DNA from: JBKCUK01 sp046318415
GTDB taxonomy: Bacteria; Pseudomonadota; Alphaproteobacteria; Caedimonadales; Caedimonadaceae
Length of the DNA: 64,000 nucleotides
NCBI GenBank assembly: GCA_046318415.1
Contig: JBKCUK010000010.1
Span: 1 to 64,000 of the forward strand
Reading direction: 5' to 3'
Under the pieces are notes generated by a model that saw nothing but the letters and a program-made list of their open reading frames with translations, ran no database searches and was not told the DNA's origin. Positions 34,326-43,560 of the stretch are shown piece by piece. Each line of letters opens with the position of its first letter. Position 1 is the stretch's first letter. The translations under genes were made by a program, and so were the position numbers.

Positions 34326-35495
34326 ATGAAAATCCATGAGTATCAAGCAAAACAACTCCTGGCGCGTTATGGGGTTCCCATCGCTCAGGGTCAGGTTGCA
34401 TACTCCGCCAGTGAGGCTGTCGATGCGGCCCGCCAGATGGGAGGCAGTGTCTGGGCCGTCAAAGCCCAAATTCACGCTGGTGGTCGTGGTAAGGGTGGGG
34501 GCGTAAAAATTGCCAAATCCCTGGATGAGGTCAAAGCTTTTACTGAAGGCATGTTGGGTAAAGCACTGATCACGCCCCAGACAGGACCTGAAGGTCAGAT
34601 TGTTCGTCGCGTCTATATCGAAAGCGGTACCCAAATTGCGCGAGAGCTCTATGTCAGCTTTCTAATCGATCGTGCCACCGGACGTGTGGCCATGATTGCA
34701 TCGGCTGCGGGTGGCATGGATATCGAGGAAGTGGCCGCCAAAACCCCTGAAAAGATTATCCATCAAACCATCGACCCCATCATGGGCTTTCAGTCGTTCT
34801 ACGCCCGCAAGATTGCTTTTGCATTGGGCTTGGGTGGCAAGACGGCCAATGCTGCGGCAAAAATGCTCGAGGGGCTTTACAATGCCTTTGTTGCCCTTGA
34901 TGCCAGCCTTGTGGAGATCAATCCCATGGTGGTAACAGGGGATGGGGACGTGGTGGCCTTGGATGCCAAGATGACCTTTGATGAAAATAGCCTCTATCGT
35001 CAGGTCGCGGTCGAGGAATTGCGGGACTTGGACGAAGAAGACCCCATGGAAACAGAGGCCACGCGCAATTCACTGAGTTATATCAAACTGGATGGCAATA
35101 TTGGCTGTATGGTCAATGGGGCGGGTCTGGCCATGGCAACCATGGATGTTATCAAGCTATACGGTGGCGAGCCCGCCAACTTCTTGGATGTGGGGGGTGG
35201 TGCGCCCCGTGAGCGCGTGACCACGGCCTTTAAACTCATTCTATCCGATCCGAATGTAGAAGGTATTTTGGTCAATATCTTTGGCGGCATCATGCGGTGT
35301 GACGTGATTGCTGAAGGCATTGTGGCGGCCGCAAAGGACGTGGGGATTAACGTGCCCCTCGTTGTGCGCCTTGAGGGCACAAACGTGGATTTGGGTAAGA
35401 AAATTCTTGCGGGCAGTGGATTGCCTATCATCACGGCCGATGATTTGGGAGATGCGGCTCAAAAAGTCGTTCAGGCTGTAAAGGAGGCTGCATAA
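34326..35495 (+). CDS. sucC: Succinyl-CoA synthetase beta subunit
   Basis: This 389-residue ATP-grasp subunit begins MKIHEYQAKQLLARYGVPI and contains QIHAGGRGKGGGVK and DVGGGAPRERVTTAF. With SucD it converts succinyl-CoA to succinate with formation of a nucleoside triphosphate. It is full length. Its TAA overlaps the sucD ATG by one base (TAATG), indicating coupling. Confidence 0.96.
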   Translation: MKIHEYQAKQLLARYGVPIAQGQVAYSASEAVDAARQMGGSVWAVKAQIHAGGRGKGGGVKIAKSLDEVKAFTEGMLGKALITPQTGPEGQIVRRVYIESGTQIARELYVSFLIDRATGRVAMIASAAGGMDIEEVAAKTPEKIIHQTIDPIMGFQSFYARKIAFALGLGGKTANAAAKMLEGLYNAFVALDASLVEINPMVVTGDGDVVALDAKMTFDENSLYRQVAVEELRDLDEEDPMETEATRNSLSYIKLDGNIGCMVNGAGLAMATMDVIKLYGGEPANFLDVGGGAPRERVTTAFKLILSDPNVEGILVNIFGGIMRCDVIAEGIVAAAKDVGINVPLVVRLEGTNVDLGKKILAGSGLPIITADDLGDAAQKVVQAVKEAA

Positions 35496-36388
35496 TGTCG
35501 ATTCTCGTTGATTCAAAGACGCGCGTGATTTGTCAGGGCTTCACTGGAGCCCAAGGAACCTTCCACTCTGAGCAAGCCATCGCCTATGGCACCAACATGG
35601 TTGGCGGCGTCACCCCAGGGAAGGGTGGGACAACCCATCTGGGCTTGCCCGTTTTCAATACGGTCGCCGAAGCCGTGCAGCGAGAGGGGGCAAATGCCAC
35701 CGTTATATATGTGCCGCCTGCCTATGCTGCCGATGCCATTCTGGAGGCCATTGATGCCAAGATCGAGCTGATCATCTGCATCACCGAAGGCATCCCCGTG
35801 ATGGATATGGTGCGGGTGAAAAGAGCACTTGAGGTCTCGTCTTCACGCCTTGTTGGGCCAAATTGTCCAGGAGTGATCACACCGGGGCAATGTAAAATCG
35901 GCATTATGCCCGGTCATATTCATAAGCCCGGTCGCATTGGCATAGTCTCCCGCTCGGGCACGCTGACCTATGAGGCTGTCTGGCAAACCACCAAGGTGGG
36001 GCTTGGGCAATCCTCGTGTGTAGGCATTGGCGGTGATCCTATTCCAGGGACAACCTTTGTGGATGTGCTGAAGCTTTTCCATGATGATCCCCAAACCGAA
36101 GGCATCATCCTCATTGGGGAAATCGGCGGCTCTGCCGAAGAGGAAGCTGCGGACTATATCATCAGCAGCAAGCTTGCAAAGCCTGTGGTTGGCTTTATTG
36201 CAGGATCTACTGCCCCTGAGGGCAAGCGGATGGGACATGCCGGGGCGATTATCTCTGGCGGCCAGGGCACCGCAGCAGGAAAAATGGCGGCGCTGAAAAA
36301 GGCGGGGGTTATGGTTGCAAATTCGCCCGCAGAGATTGGGGCGACCATGATGCAGGCCATGGGCGGAAAAAAAGCTCAAACCGCTTGA
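35495..36388 (+). CDS. sucD: Succinyl-CoA synthetase alpha subunit
   Basis: This 297-residue subunit contains the CoA-binding Rossmann region (VICQGFTGAQGTFHSEQAI, MVGGVTPGKGGTTHLGLPV) and the phosphohistidine motif RMGHAGAIISGGQGTA near residue 250. It partners SucC. The next gene, sucA, starts 526 bases later, although these genes are usually close. Confidence 0.96.
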   Translation: MSILVDSKTRVICQGFTGAQGTFHSEQAIAYGTNMVGGVTPGKGGTTHLGLPVFNTVAEAVQREGANATVIYVPPAYAADAILEAIDAKIELIICITEGIPVMDMVRVKRALEVSSSRLVGPNCPGVITPGQCKIGIMPGHIHKPGRIGIVSRSGTLTYEAVWQTTKVGLGQSSCVGIGGDPIPGTTFVDVLKLFHDDPQTEGIILIGEIGGSAEEEAADYIISSKLAKPVVGFIAGSTAPEGKRMGHAGAIISGGQGTAAGKMAALKKAGVMVANSPAEIGATMMQAMGGKKAQTA

Positions 36389-36914
36389 GGTCATAGGAAG
36401 ACCAGAGGGCGAGAGGGCTTTTTCGGAAACCCGCCTACCGCTATGAAGCTGCTGTTGGGGTGAAAAGCGCTGAGTGCCGCATGCCGTTGCATCGGGAGAG
36501 GCTCTTGTGGTCGGAAGGCTGGGTACTTTGGCGGATAAGCCTTAAAAATCTGCCCGAGTCTGTCGGTCATGAACCGTCTTGGACAAGGGCAGCATCGTAA
36601 AGTGCAAAGTGATACGAAAAGCCTGGTGATGAAGATTGGCCCAGGATGAACGTGGGCGAGACGCCGCTAAGACCTGAAAAGGGAAGCCTAGCACCACGTC
36701 ACGGGGTGTTTTGGCCCAGGTCTTGGGGTGAAACAGGAAAGAATGGCGCGAAGGGGTCAGGGTTGACCAAAAAAAAGCCCCAAGGCCAATCCGCAAGGCG
36801 GTGTGCTTGACGGCAATCGCCGGGGCACAGGAAGAATAAAAGAACCCTCATAAGGGGGCGTAGGGTTGCTGCAGATTGCACAGGCACCTGAAGTGGATAA
36901 AGGAACACGAATCG
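36389..36914. other. 526-bp spacer between sucD and sucA with minus-strand hairpins
   Basis: No convincing coding frame is present. Two terminator-like structures face the minus strand. The first has GCCCC (36777-36781) paired with GGGGC (36822-36826), enclosing two small hairpins (CCGC/GCGG and CGGC/GCCG), and is followed on the minus strand by eight T (36769-36776). The second has CTGCCC/GGGCAG (36550-36555 / 36587-36592), enclosing CGGT/ACCG, followed by ATTTTT. On the plus strand, AACCCT...AGGGTT (about 36842-36868) could fold in the sucA leader. An unrecognised RNA is possible. Confidence 0.45.
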
Positions 36915-39800
36915 ATGGATACAAAATCCTTTGAGGCATCAACCTTCTTAGACGGCGCAAATGCGACCTTTCTTGAGCACCTGTATTCAGCTTATGTGCA
37001 AAACCCCGCGTCTGTGGATGCCACATGGGCGGCCTATTTCAATGCCTTGGGCGATGATGTTCCTTCCGTACTTAAGTTGGCGGTTGGGGCAAGTTGGGCA
37101 CCTCGCGCACCCCACGAAGATCCGACGATTGCGACCGGTAAAGTGACACCGCTTACCGCAAAGCCTTATCGCGAGGGTAGTAGCAAAGAGACCGCAGCCC
37201 ATGTGACACAAGAAGCCATCCTGGATTCCATTCGCGCCATGATGCTGATTCGCGTCTATCGTGTGCGGGGACACCTGAATGCAAAGCTTGACCCCCTTGG
37301 ACTGGAACAAAGGGGGCCGCATCCCGAACTTGATCCTGCCCATTATGGATTTAGTGCCCAAGACATGGACCGCCCCATCTTTATTGGGGGCGCCTTGGGC
37401 CGGGAAAAAGCCAGCTTACGTGAAATACTGGCGCACCTGCAGCAGACCTACTGTGGCACAGCCACCGTGGAATTCATGCATATTCAGGATGCGGCCCAAA
37501 AGGATTGGATCCAGAAGAAATTTGAAAATGAAAATCGCAGCCTGACACCCGAAGAACGTATTGAGACACTCAAACTTCTGAGTGAAGCCGAGGGTTTTGA
37601 GCGCTTTTTGCAAGTCAAATATACAGGTGCCAAGCGTTTTGGTCTGGAGGGCGGCGAAAGCTTCATACCCGCCCTGCATGAGGTCATTGCCACCTCTGCA
37701 CGCCATGGTGTGCAAGAGGCGATCTTGGGCATGGCGCACCGCGGACGCCTGAATGTTCTGGCCAATATCATGCAAAAGCCCGCCCGGGATATCCTAGCCA
37801 AATTTGAAGGTCACGATACCTCGCCCGAGGGGGTTCAAGGATCGGGGGATGTTAAGTACCACCTAGGGGCATCGGCCGACCGAGACTTTCGTGGCAAGCC
37901 GGTGCATCTATCGCTGACGGCCAATCCGTCTCACCTGGAGGCGGTCAATCCCGTTGTGGCAGGCAAGGTCCGGGCGAAGCAAACCATGCGCGCAGATGGC
38001 CCCCGCACCCAGGTGATGGGAATCCTGGTGCATGGCGATGCGGCCTTTGCCGGTCAGGGCGTGGTCAGTGAAACCTTGAGCATGTCAGAACTGCGGGGAT
38101 ATCGCACCGGTGGTACCCTGCACCTGGTGATTAATAACCAAATTGGATTTACCACATCGCCCGTGAATTCCAGGTCTTCAGCCTATTGCACCGACGTGGC
38201 AAAGGCCGTGCAAGCTCCCATTTTTCATGTGAATGGTGATGACCCCGATGCCGTTGTGTGGGCGGCGCGCCTGGCTGCCGAATATCGTGCCCAATTCCAA
38301 CAGGATGTGGTGCTGGACATCGTCTGCTATCGACGCCATGGCCATAACGAGATGGACGAGCCAGCCTTTACGCAACCCCTCATGTATAAGGCCATCCGCG
38401 CCCAGCCTTCGACCCGCACCCTCTATGCGCAAAAGCTGCTCTCAGAAGGGGTGGTCAGCAGCCAAAAGGCGGAGGATTTATTAAAAGCTGTTGAAAATCA
38501 ATTGCAGGCTGAATTTCAAGCGGCCGAAAAGTATACCTCCGCAAAAGCCGACTGGTTGGATGGGGCATGGAGCGCCATCAACGCGCAACAGGATTTCTCT
38601 CAACAACCCATGACCGGCATTGAAGAAGCCCGCTTACAAATGATTGGCGCCGCCCTTACGAAGGTGCCAGAGGGTTTTTCGCTGAATTCAAAGTTGACCC
38701 GTTTGCTGCAGCAAAAACAGCAAATGTTTACCACAAAACAGGGCTTTGATTGGGCAACGGCTGAGGCGCTCGCCTTTGGCGCAACCCTCTTAGAGGGGCA
38801 TGTTGTGCGCCTCAGCGGCCAGGATTGTGGTCGTGGCACCTTTTCCCAACGCCACGCGGTGTTGATTGATCAAGAAACAGGGGCGCCCTATTTACCCCTG
38901 AATTCCATTGCCCCAGGACAAGCGGAAGTCGAGATCGTTGATAGCTTGCTCTCAGAATTTGCGGTTTTGGGTTTTGAGTTGGGCTATTCATTGGCGGATC
39001 CCAATGCGCTGGTCATGTGGGAGGCCCAGTTTGGTGATTTTGCCAATGGTGCCCAGGTGATGGTGGATCAATTTATCTCCTCGGGCGAGACCAAATGGCA
39101 GCGCATGAGTGGTCTTGTCATGCTGTTACCCCACGGGATGGAGGGGCAGGGGCCTGAACATTCCTCTGCCCGGCCTGAGCGGTATTTACAATTGTGTGCC
39201 GAAAATAATATGCAAGTGGCCAACTGTTCGACCCCGGCCAACTATTTCCACATTTTACGGCGTCAGCTGCACTGGTCTTGCCGCAAGCCGTTGATTCTGA
39301 TGACACCAAAATCCCTGCTGCGGCATCGCTTGGCGGTCTCCAACTTGGACGAGATGGCGTTTGGTACCACGTTCCGTCCAGTCCTGCCCGAGATGGATAA
39401 GGATCTGAAACCCAAGCAGGTTCGCCGCGTGGTCCTGTGCACCGGTAAGGTCTATTATGATTTGCTCGAGGCCCGTCAGGCGGAAGGTATCAGCGATGTG
39501 GCATTGATCCGGGTTGAGCAACTGTATCCTTTCCCCGCGTGGGAGCTGGAGAAAGTCTTGGCCCCCTATGCCCATGCCGAGATGATTTGGTGCCAGGAAG
39601 AGCCTGAAAATATGGGATATTGGAACTTTGTTGACCGTCGGCTTGAGAGGGTCCTCTTGACCCTAAAGGCGAAGTTTTCCCGCCCAACTTATGTCGGTCG
39701 TCCCGAGGCAGCCTCACCGGCAACGGGTCTTCATAGTCGTCATGAGGAAGAACAAAAGGCGTTGGTGCGCGAAGCCCTACACCTTAAAAATGATAAGTAG
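36915..39800 (+). CDS. sucA: 2-oxoglutarate dehydrogenase E1 component
   Basis: This 961-residue TPP-dependent E1 starts MDTKSFEASTFLDGANATFLE, followed by the N-terminal E1 helix FLEHLYSAYVQNPASVDATW. It contains the TPP-domain motifs LGMAHRGRLNVLANIMQKP, VHGDAAFAGQGVVSETL and NNQIGFTTSP, and the transketolase-like pyrimidine domain (LPHGMEGQGPEHSSARPERYL). It decarboxylates 2-oxoglutarate and passes the succinyl group to SucB. ATG 36915 follows AAGGAA; the longer upstream frame is not family-like. It is of normal length. Confidence 0.96.
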   Translation: MDTKSFEASTFLDGANATFLEHLYSAYVQNPASVDATWAAYFNALGDDVPSVLKLAVGASWAPRAPHEDPTIATGKVTPLTAKPYREGSSKETAAHVTQEAILDSIRAMMLIRVYRVRGHLNAKLDPLGLEQRGPHPELDPAHYGFSAQDMDRPIFIGGALGREKASLREILAHLQQTYCGTATVEFMHIQDAAQKDWIQKKFENENRSLTPEERIETLKLLSEAEGFERFLQVKYTGAKRFGLEGGESFIPALHEVIATSARHGVQEAILGMAHRGRLNVLANIMQKPARDILAKFEGHDTSPEGVQGSGDVKYHLGASADRDFRGKPVHLSLTANPSHLEAVNPVVAGKVRAKQTMRADGPRTQVMGILVHGDAAFAGQGVVSETLSMSELRGYRTGGTLHLVINNQIGFTTSPVNSRSSAYCTDVAKAVQAPIFHVNGDDPDAVVWAARLAAEYRAQFQQDVVLDIVCYRRHGHNEMDEPAFTQPLMYKAIRAQPSTRTLYAQKLLSEGVVSSQKAEDLLKAVENQLQAEFQAAEKYTSAKADWLDGAWSAINAQQDFSQQPMTGIEEARLQMIGAALTKVPEGFSLNSKLTRLLQQKQQMFTTKQGFDWATAEALAFGATLLEGHVVRLSGQDCGRGTFSQRHAVLIDQETGAPYLPLNSIAPGQAEVEIVDSLLSEFAVLGFELGYSLADPNALVMWEAQFGDFANGAQVMVDQFISSGETKWQRMSGLVMLLPHGMEGQGPEHSSARPERYLQLCAENNMQVANCSTPANYFHILRRQLHWSCRKPLILMTPKSLLRHRLAVSNLDEMAFGTTFRPVLPEMDKDLKPKQVRRVVLCTGKVYYDLLEARQAEGISDVALIRVEQLYPFPAWELEKVLAPYAHAEMIWCQEEPENMGYWNFVDRRLERVLLTLKAKFSRPTYVGRPEAASPATGLHSRHEEEQKALVREALHLKNDK

Positions 39801-39823
39801 AAGTTAGAAGGATAAAGAGGACC

Positions 39824-41089
39824 ATGGTAGCGCAATCAAAAGAAATTCGAGTCCCCCCCCTTGGGGAATCCGTCTCAGAAGCGACCATCGCCCGTTGGCT
39901 GAAACAACCAGGGCAGCAAGTGGCGCAGGACGAGCCTCTCGTTGAGCTTGAAACAGACAAAGTGACACTTGAAGTCAATGCGCCCATGGCGGGCTTTTTA
40001 GGGGAAATAAACGCGCCCCAGGGGACCACAGTCGCCATCGGAGACTTACTGGGTTCGATCACCGCAGAGACTGGCCAGGGTGCTGTCAGCGACGGGAAAC
40101 CTGCGGCTGCTCCAGAACCCGTAGCTCTCGTCCAAGCCCCGACTCCAACGGTTGCCGAACCAGTGGCGCCAACTGGTGGCGCGCCTATCATGGCGCCCTC
40201 AGCCCGCAAATTGGCAGAAGAACAAGATCTCAATGTCGCAGCATTGAAAGGGACGGGTAAAGATGGACGTATTACCAAAAGTGATGTGCTTACCTTCACT
40301 CAAGACCGCGGTCGCGATGCAGCGCCAAGTATTGCGCTGGAGGTGCCGGTCGCGGCGAGCCTGCCGCAATCTAGCCGCATCTCTGCAGCGGGGGCTGAAG
40401 AACGTGTTAAGATGACGCGGCTTCGCCAGCGCATCGCCCAACGCCTGAAAGAGGCGCAAAACACGGCCGCCATGTTGACCACCTTTAATGAAATTGACAT
40501 GACCAATGTGACCCAAGCCCGCAATACCTATCGCGACGCTTTTGAGAAAAAATATGGGGTGCGTCTTGGCTTCATGTCCTTTTTTGTGCGCGCTGCGGTC
40601 CTGGCGTTAAAGGAGATTCCCGCGGTCAACGCGGAAATGGATGGCGATGATCTGGTTTATAAAAATCATTATGACATTGGTGTTGCCGTTGCCGCACCGC
40701 AAGGTTTGGTGGTGCCCGTGGTGCGTAATGCGGATCACTTAAGTTTTGCTGAAATCGAGAGTGCCATCGGTGATTTATCGAAAAAGGCCCGCGAAGGTAA
40801 GCTCTCCATGGAAGACCTCACCGGTGGCACCTTTACCATCACCAACGGTGGTGTTTTTGGCTCACTGATGTCCACGCCAATTCTCAATCCTCCCCAGTCC
40901 GGTATTCTTGGCATGCACAAGGTGCAGCAGCGGCCGGTGGTGGTGGATGGCAAAATTGAAGCGCGCCCCATGATGTATGTGGCCTTGACCTATGACCACC
41001 GTATCATTGATGGACGCGAGGCTGTGACCTTCTTGGTGCGCATTAAGGAATGCATTGAAAATCCTGAGCGTCTGCTGTTGGGGATCTAG
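39824..41089 (+). CDS. sucB: Dihydrolipoamide succinyltransferase (E2)
   Basis: This 421-residue protein has a lipoyl domain with the modified Lys46 in ELETDKVTLEV, an Ala/Pro-rich linker, an E3-binding domain (APSARKLAEEQDLNVAALKGTG) and a catalytic acyltransferase domain ending YDHRIIDGREAV (the DHRxxDG active site). It forms the core of the 2-oxoglutarate dehydrogenase complex with SucA and Lpd. Confidence 0.96.
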   Translation: MVAQSKEIRVPPLGESVSEATIARWLKQPGQQVAQDEPLVELETDKVTLEVNAPMAGFLGEINAPQGTTVAIGDLLGSITAETGQGAVSDGKPAAAPEPVALVQAPTPTVAEPVAPTGGAPIMAPSARKLAEEQDLNVAALKGTGKDGRITKSDVLTFTQDRGRDAAPSIALEVPVAASLPQSSRISAAGAEERVKMTRLRQRIAQRLKEAQNTAAMLTTFNEIDMTNVTQARNTYRDAFEKKYGVRLGFMSFFVRAAVLALKEIPAVNAEMDGDDLVYKNHYDIGVAVAAPQGLVVPVVRNADHLSFAEIESAIGDLSKKAREGKLSMEDLTGGTFTITNGGVFGSLMSTPILNPPQSGILGMHKVQQRPVVVDGKIEARPMMYVALTYDHRIIDGREAVTFLVRIKECIENPERLLLGI

Positions 41090-41118
41090 AGAGACTACAA
41101 AAAAAGGGATTCATCACC

Positions 41119-42534
41119 GTGGCAACCTATGACTTCGACCTCGCGGTAATTGGCGCTGGACCCGGCGGCTATGTGGCAGCCATTAAGGCGGCTCAGTTGG
41201 GCCTGCGCGTTGTGTGCATCAACAAAACAGCCGCCCTAGGCGGGACGTGCTTGCATGTGGGGTGCATTCCCTCAAAAGCCCTTTTGGTATCCAGCCATAA
41301 ATATCACGAGGCCCAGCACGGCCTTGCCCACCATGGCATCCAGGTCAAGGGCGTTGGCCTTGATCTTAAAACCATGATGGCCCGCAAGGATAAGGTGGTC
41401 AGTGATAACGCCAAAGGCATTGATTTTCTCTTTAAAAAGAACGGTGTAAGCTTTCAGCAGGGGACGGCTTCCTTTGTGGATGCTCATCACCTTAAAATTG
41501 TTGATGACAAGGGGGCAGAGACGCACATAAGTGCCGGGCACATTCTCATTGCCACTGGATCCGAGCCCGCAAGCCTACCAGGGGTCGAGATCGATGAAGC
41601 GCAGATCGTGTCTTCGACAGGGGCGCTGAACTTAAGCCGGGTGCCAAAGCATCTGGTTGTGATTGGTGGCGGTTATATTGGTCTTGAATTGGGATCGGTG
41701 TGGGCACGCTTAGGCGCAGAGGTAACGGTGGTTGAATATGCACCGTCCATCGTTCCCGCCATGGATCATGAACTGAGTGCGGCCTTGGCAAAGCAGCTCC
41801 AGGCGCAAGGTTTGCGGTTGCTCACGAATACCAAAGTCCTCACCGTGTTGAGAGCGAAGGGTCAAGTTCAGGTGGCGCTTGAGCCTGTGACGCCTGGCCA
41901 GGGTGAGACGCAAACACTTGTAGCCGATGTTGTGTTATGTGCTGCTGGCCGCAAACCCATGACCCAAAATCTTCACCTGGACCAAGCGGGGCTCAGCGTG
42001 GATGCCCGCGGCTTTATTGAAGTGGACGACCATTGTCAGACCACCATCCCCCATATTTATGCCATCGGTGATTGTGTGCGCGGTCCTATGCTGGCGCACA
42101 AGGCCGAAGAAGAGGGCGTGTGCGTGGTCGAGCGCATTGCAGGACAAAAACCCCATATCAATTATGGCTTGATTCCCGGTGTCATCTATACCCACCCCGA
42201 GGTTGCATGCCTTGGTCGTAGTGAGCAAGAACTCAAACAGCAGGGTGTCTCCTATAAAGTAGGTAAGTTTCCGTTTAGCGCCAACGGGCGGGCCCGCGCC
42301 AATGGGGAGAGTGAAGGCTTTGTAAAAATCCTCAGCGATGCCGCCACCGACGAAGTTTTAGGCGTCCACATCATCCATGCCGAAGCCGGCACAATGATTG
42401 CTGAGGCCGCCATCGCCATGGAGTATCGCGCTTCTGCTGAGGATATTGCACGCACCTGTCATGCCCATCCCACGGTTTCTGAGGCGCTCAAAGAAGCTGC
42501 TCTTGCTGCCTGGACCAAAGCAATTCACATGTGA
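41119..42534 (+). CDS. lpd: Dihydrolipoamide dehydrogenase (E3)
   Basis: This 471-residue flavoprotein has the FAD motif VIGAGPGGYVAAIKAAQLG, the redox disulfide GGTCLHVGC (Cys44/Cys49), the NAD motif VVIGGGYIGLELGSVWARLG and the C-terminal active-site HAHPTVSE. It reoxidises the lipoyl group of SucB. GTG start at 41119. It closes the operon; a repeat element lies downstream. Confidence 0.95.
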   Translation: MATYDFDLAVIGAGPGGYVAAIKAAQLGLRVVCINKTAALGGTCLHVGCIPSKALLVSSHKYHEAQHGLAHHGIQVKGVGLDLKTMMARKDKVVSDNAKGIDFLFKKNGVSFQQGTASFVDAHHLKIVDDKGAETHISAGHILIATGSEPASLPGVEIDEAQIVSSTGALNLSRVPKHLVVIGGGYIGLELGSVWARLGAEVTVVEYAPSIVPAMDHELSAALAKQLQAQGLRLLTNTKVLTVLRAKGQVQVALEPVTPGQGETQTLVADVVLCAAGRKPMTQNLHLDQAGLSVDARGFIEVDDHCQTTIPHIYAIGDCVRGPMLAHKAEEEGVCVVERIAGQKPHINYGLIPGVIYTHPEVACLGRSEQELKQQGVSYKVGKFPFSANGRARANGESEGFVKILSDAATDEVLGVHIIHAEAGTMIAEAAIAMEYRASAEDIARTCHAHPTVSEALKEAALAAWTKAIHM

Positions 42535-42868
42535 GACGGGGAGGGGGCACTTTTTACTGCGTAATGGTTCCAGTTATCGGTCGCATCCCTTCGTTCCCCT
42601 CACTTCCTTCGTCCTCGTGAGCGCGGTTACCGCAACCCTGTCATCGTGAGCGTCGTGCCCCACTTTCTTTGTCATCGCGAGCGAGGGTACCGAGCGTGGC
42701 GATCCAGGCTGTTTGCAAATACCTGGTGCAGCGGTGAAGGTGGCGACACCGATGGATTGCCACGTCGGCCTATGATGGCCTCCTCGCAATGACGAGAATG
42801 TGCCTGCACGCGGAGTGCGCGCGGCCACTGCTGTGTTTTATGAGCGCCTGACCTTGGTGAGGTCACCC
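42535..42868. other. Repeat-bearing stretch between lpd and nth
   Basis: There is no gene in this stretch. Three related heads occur in the same direction: CGTCCTCGTGAGCGCGG (about 42610), GTCATCGTGAGCGTCG (about 42640) and GTCATCGCGAGCGAGG (42671). The last begins the palindromic element listed separately. This looks like accumulated repeat debris between two convergent genes. Confidence 0.5.
42671..42793. repeat. Palindromic repeat element, GTCAT-CGCGAG type
   Basis: The left arm GTCATCGCGAGCGAGG ... GCGTGGCGATCCA (42671-42706) is the near-inverse of the right arm TGGATTGCCACGTCGG ... TCCTCGCAATGAC (42753-42793). The result is an imperfect 123-bp palindrome with a spacer of about 46 bp. 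Elements with GTCATTGCGAG-like ends recur in many host-associated bacterial genomes; copy number here cannot be judged from one window. Confidence 0.65.
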
Positions 42869-43507
42869 TTAGCTAAGAAAAGTTTTCGCGGCGGGGCACA
42901 GGTCCTGAAGGAAGCAGGTTGCACATTTAGGTTTTTGCGCAGTGCAGATATAGCGTCCGTGCAGAATCAGCCAATGGTGCGCATCGTACAGAAATTCGGC
43001 TGGAATGACTTGATAGAGTTGTTGTTCGACCTTCTCGGGCGTGGCGGCATCGGCAAGCCCAAGGCGTTTGCTGACCCGAAATACGTGTGTATCCACAGCC
43101 AGCGTTGACTGGCCGAAGGCTGTGTTTAAGATCACATTGGCGGTCTTGCGGCCAACCCCCGGCAGTGCTTCTAGCTCTTCGCGGGTGGTGGGGACTTGGC
43201 CATTATGACGGTCCAAAAGCATTTGGCTGAGTGCCATGACATTTTTAGCCTTCGTATTGAACAGCCCTATGGTTTTGATGTGTTTTTTAAGCCCATCCTC
43301 GCCAAGTGCGAGCATTTTTTCGGGGCTATCAGCAACCTCGAATAAGCCTTTTGTGGCTTGATTGACCCCTTTATCAGTTGCCTGCGCAGAAAGAACAACG
43401 GCGACCAGCAGTGTATAAGTGTTGGTGTAGGCAAGCTCGGTGGTTGGATTGGGGTTATGTCTTTGAAATCGTTGGAAGATTTCTATGATGTTAGTTTTTG
43501 TTGCCAT
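42869..43507 (-). CDS. nth: Endonuclease III
   Basis: This 212-residue DNA glycosylase/AP lyase has the helix-hairpin-helix LPGVGRKTANVILN with the catalytic Lys, the catalytic Asp in AVDTHVFRV, and the C-terminal [4Fe-4S] cluster ligands CTAQKPKCATCFLQDLC. It removes oxidised pyrimidines. ATG 43507 (MATKTNI) is chosen; the open frame extends 25 residues further without conservation. It diverges from the solute-binding protein gene, with about 50 bases between starts. Confidence 0.95.
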   Translation of the reverse strand: MATKTNIIEIFQRFQRHNPNPTTELAYTNTYTLLVAVVLSAQATDKGVNQATKGLFEVADSPEKMLALGEDGLKKHIKTIGLFNTKAKNVMALSQMLLDRHNGQVPTTREELEALPGVGRKTANVILNTAFGQSTLAVDTHVFRVSKRLGLADAATPEKVEQQLYQVIPAEFLYDAHHWLILHGRYICTAQKPKCATCFLQDLCPAAKTFLS

Positions 43508-43560
43508 CTGAACTCGTTTTGTGATCGCGATTCTTGAGGTTGAATGTATAATCAATCCAG

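Noticed and set aside
36389..36914. RNase P RNA or tmRNA in the sucD-sucA spacer
   Set aside because: The conserved RNase P blocks (GAGGAAAGTCC type) and tmRNA ends were not found on either strand.
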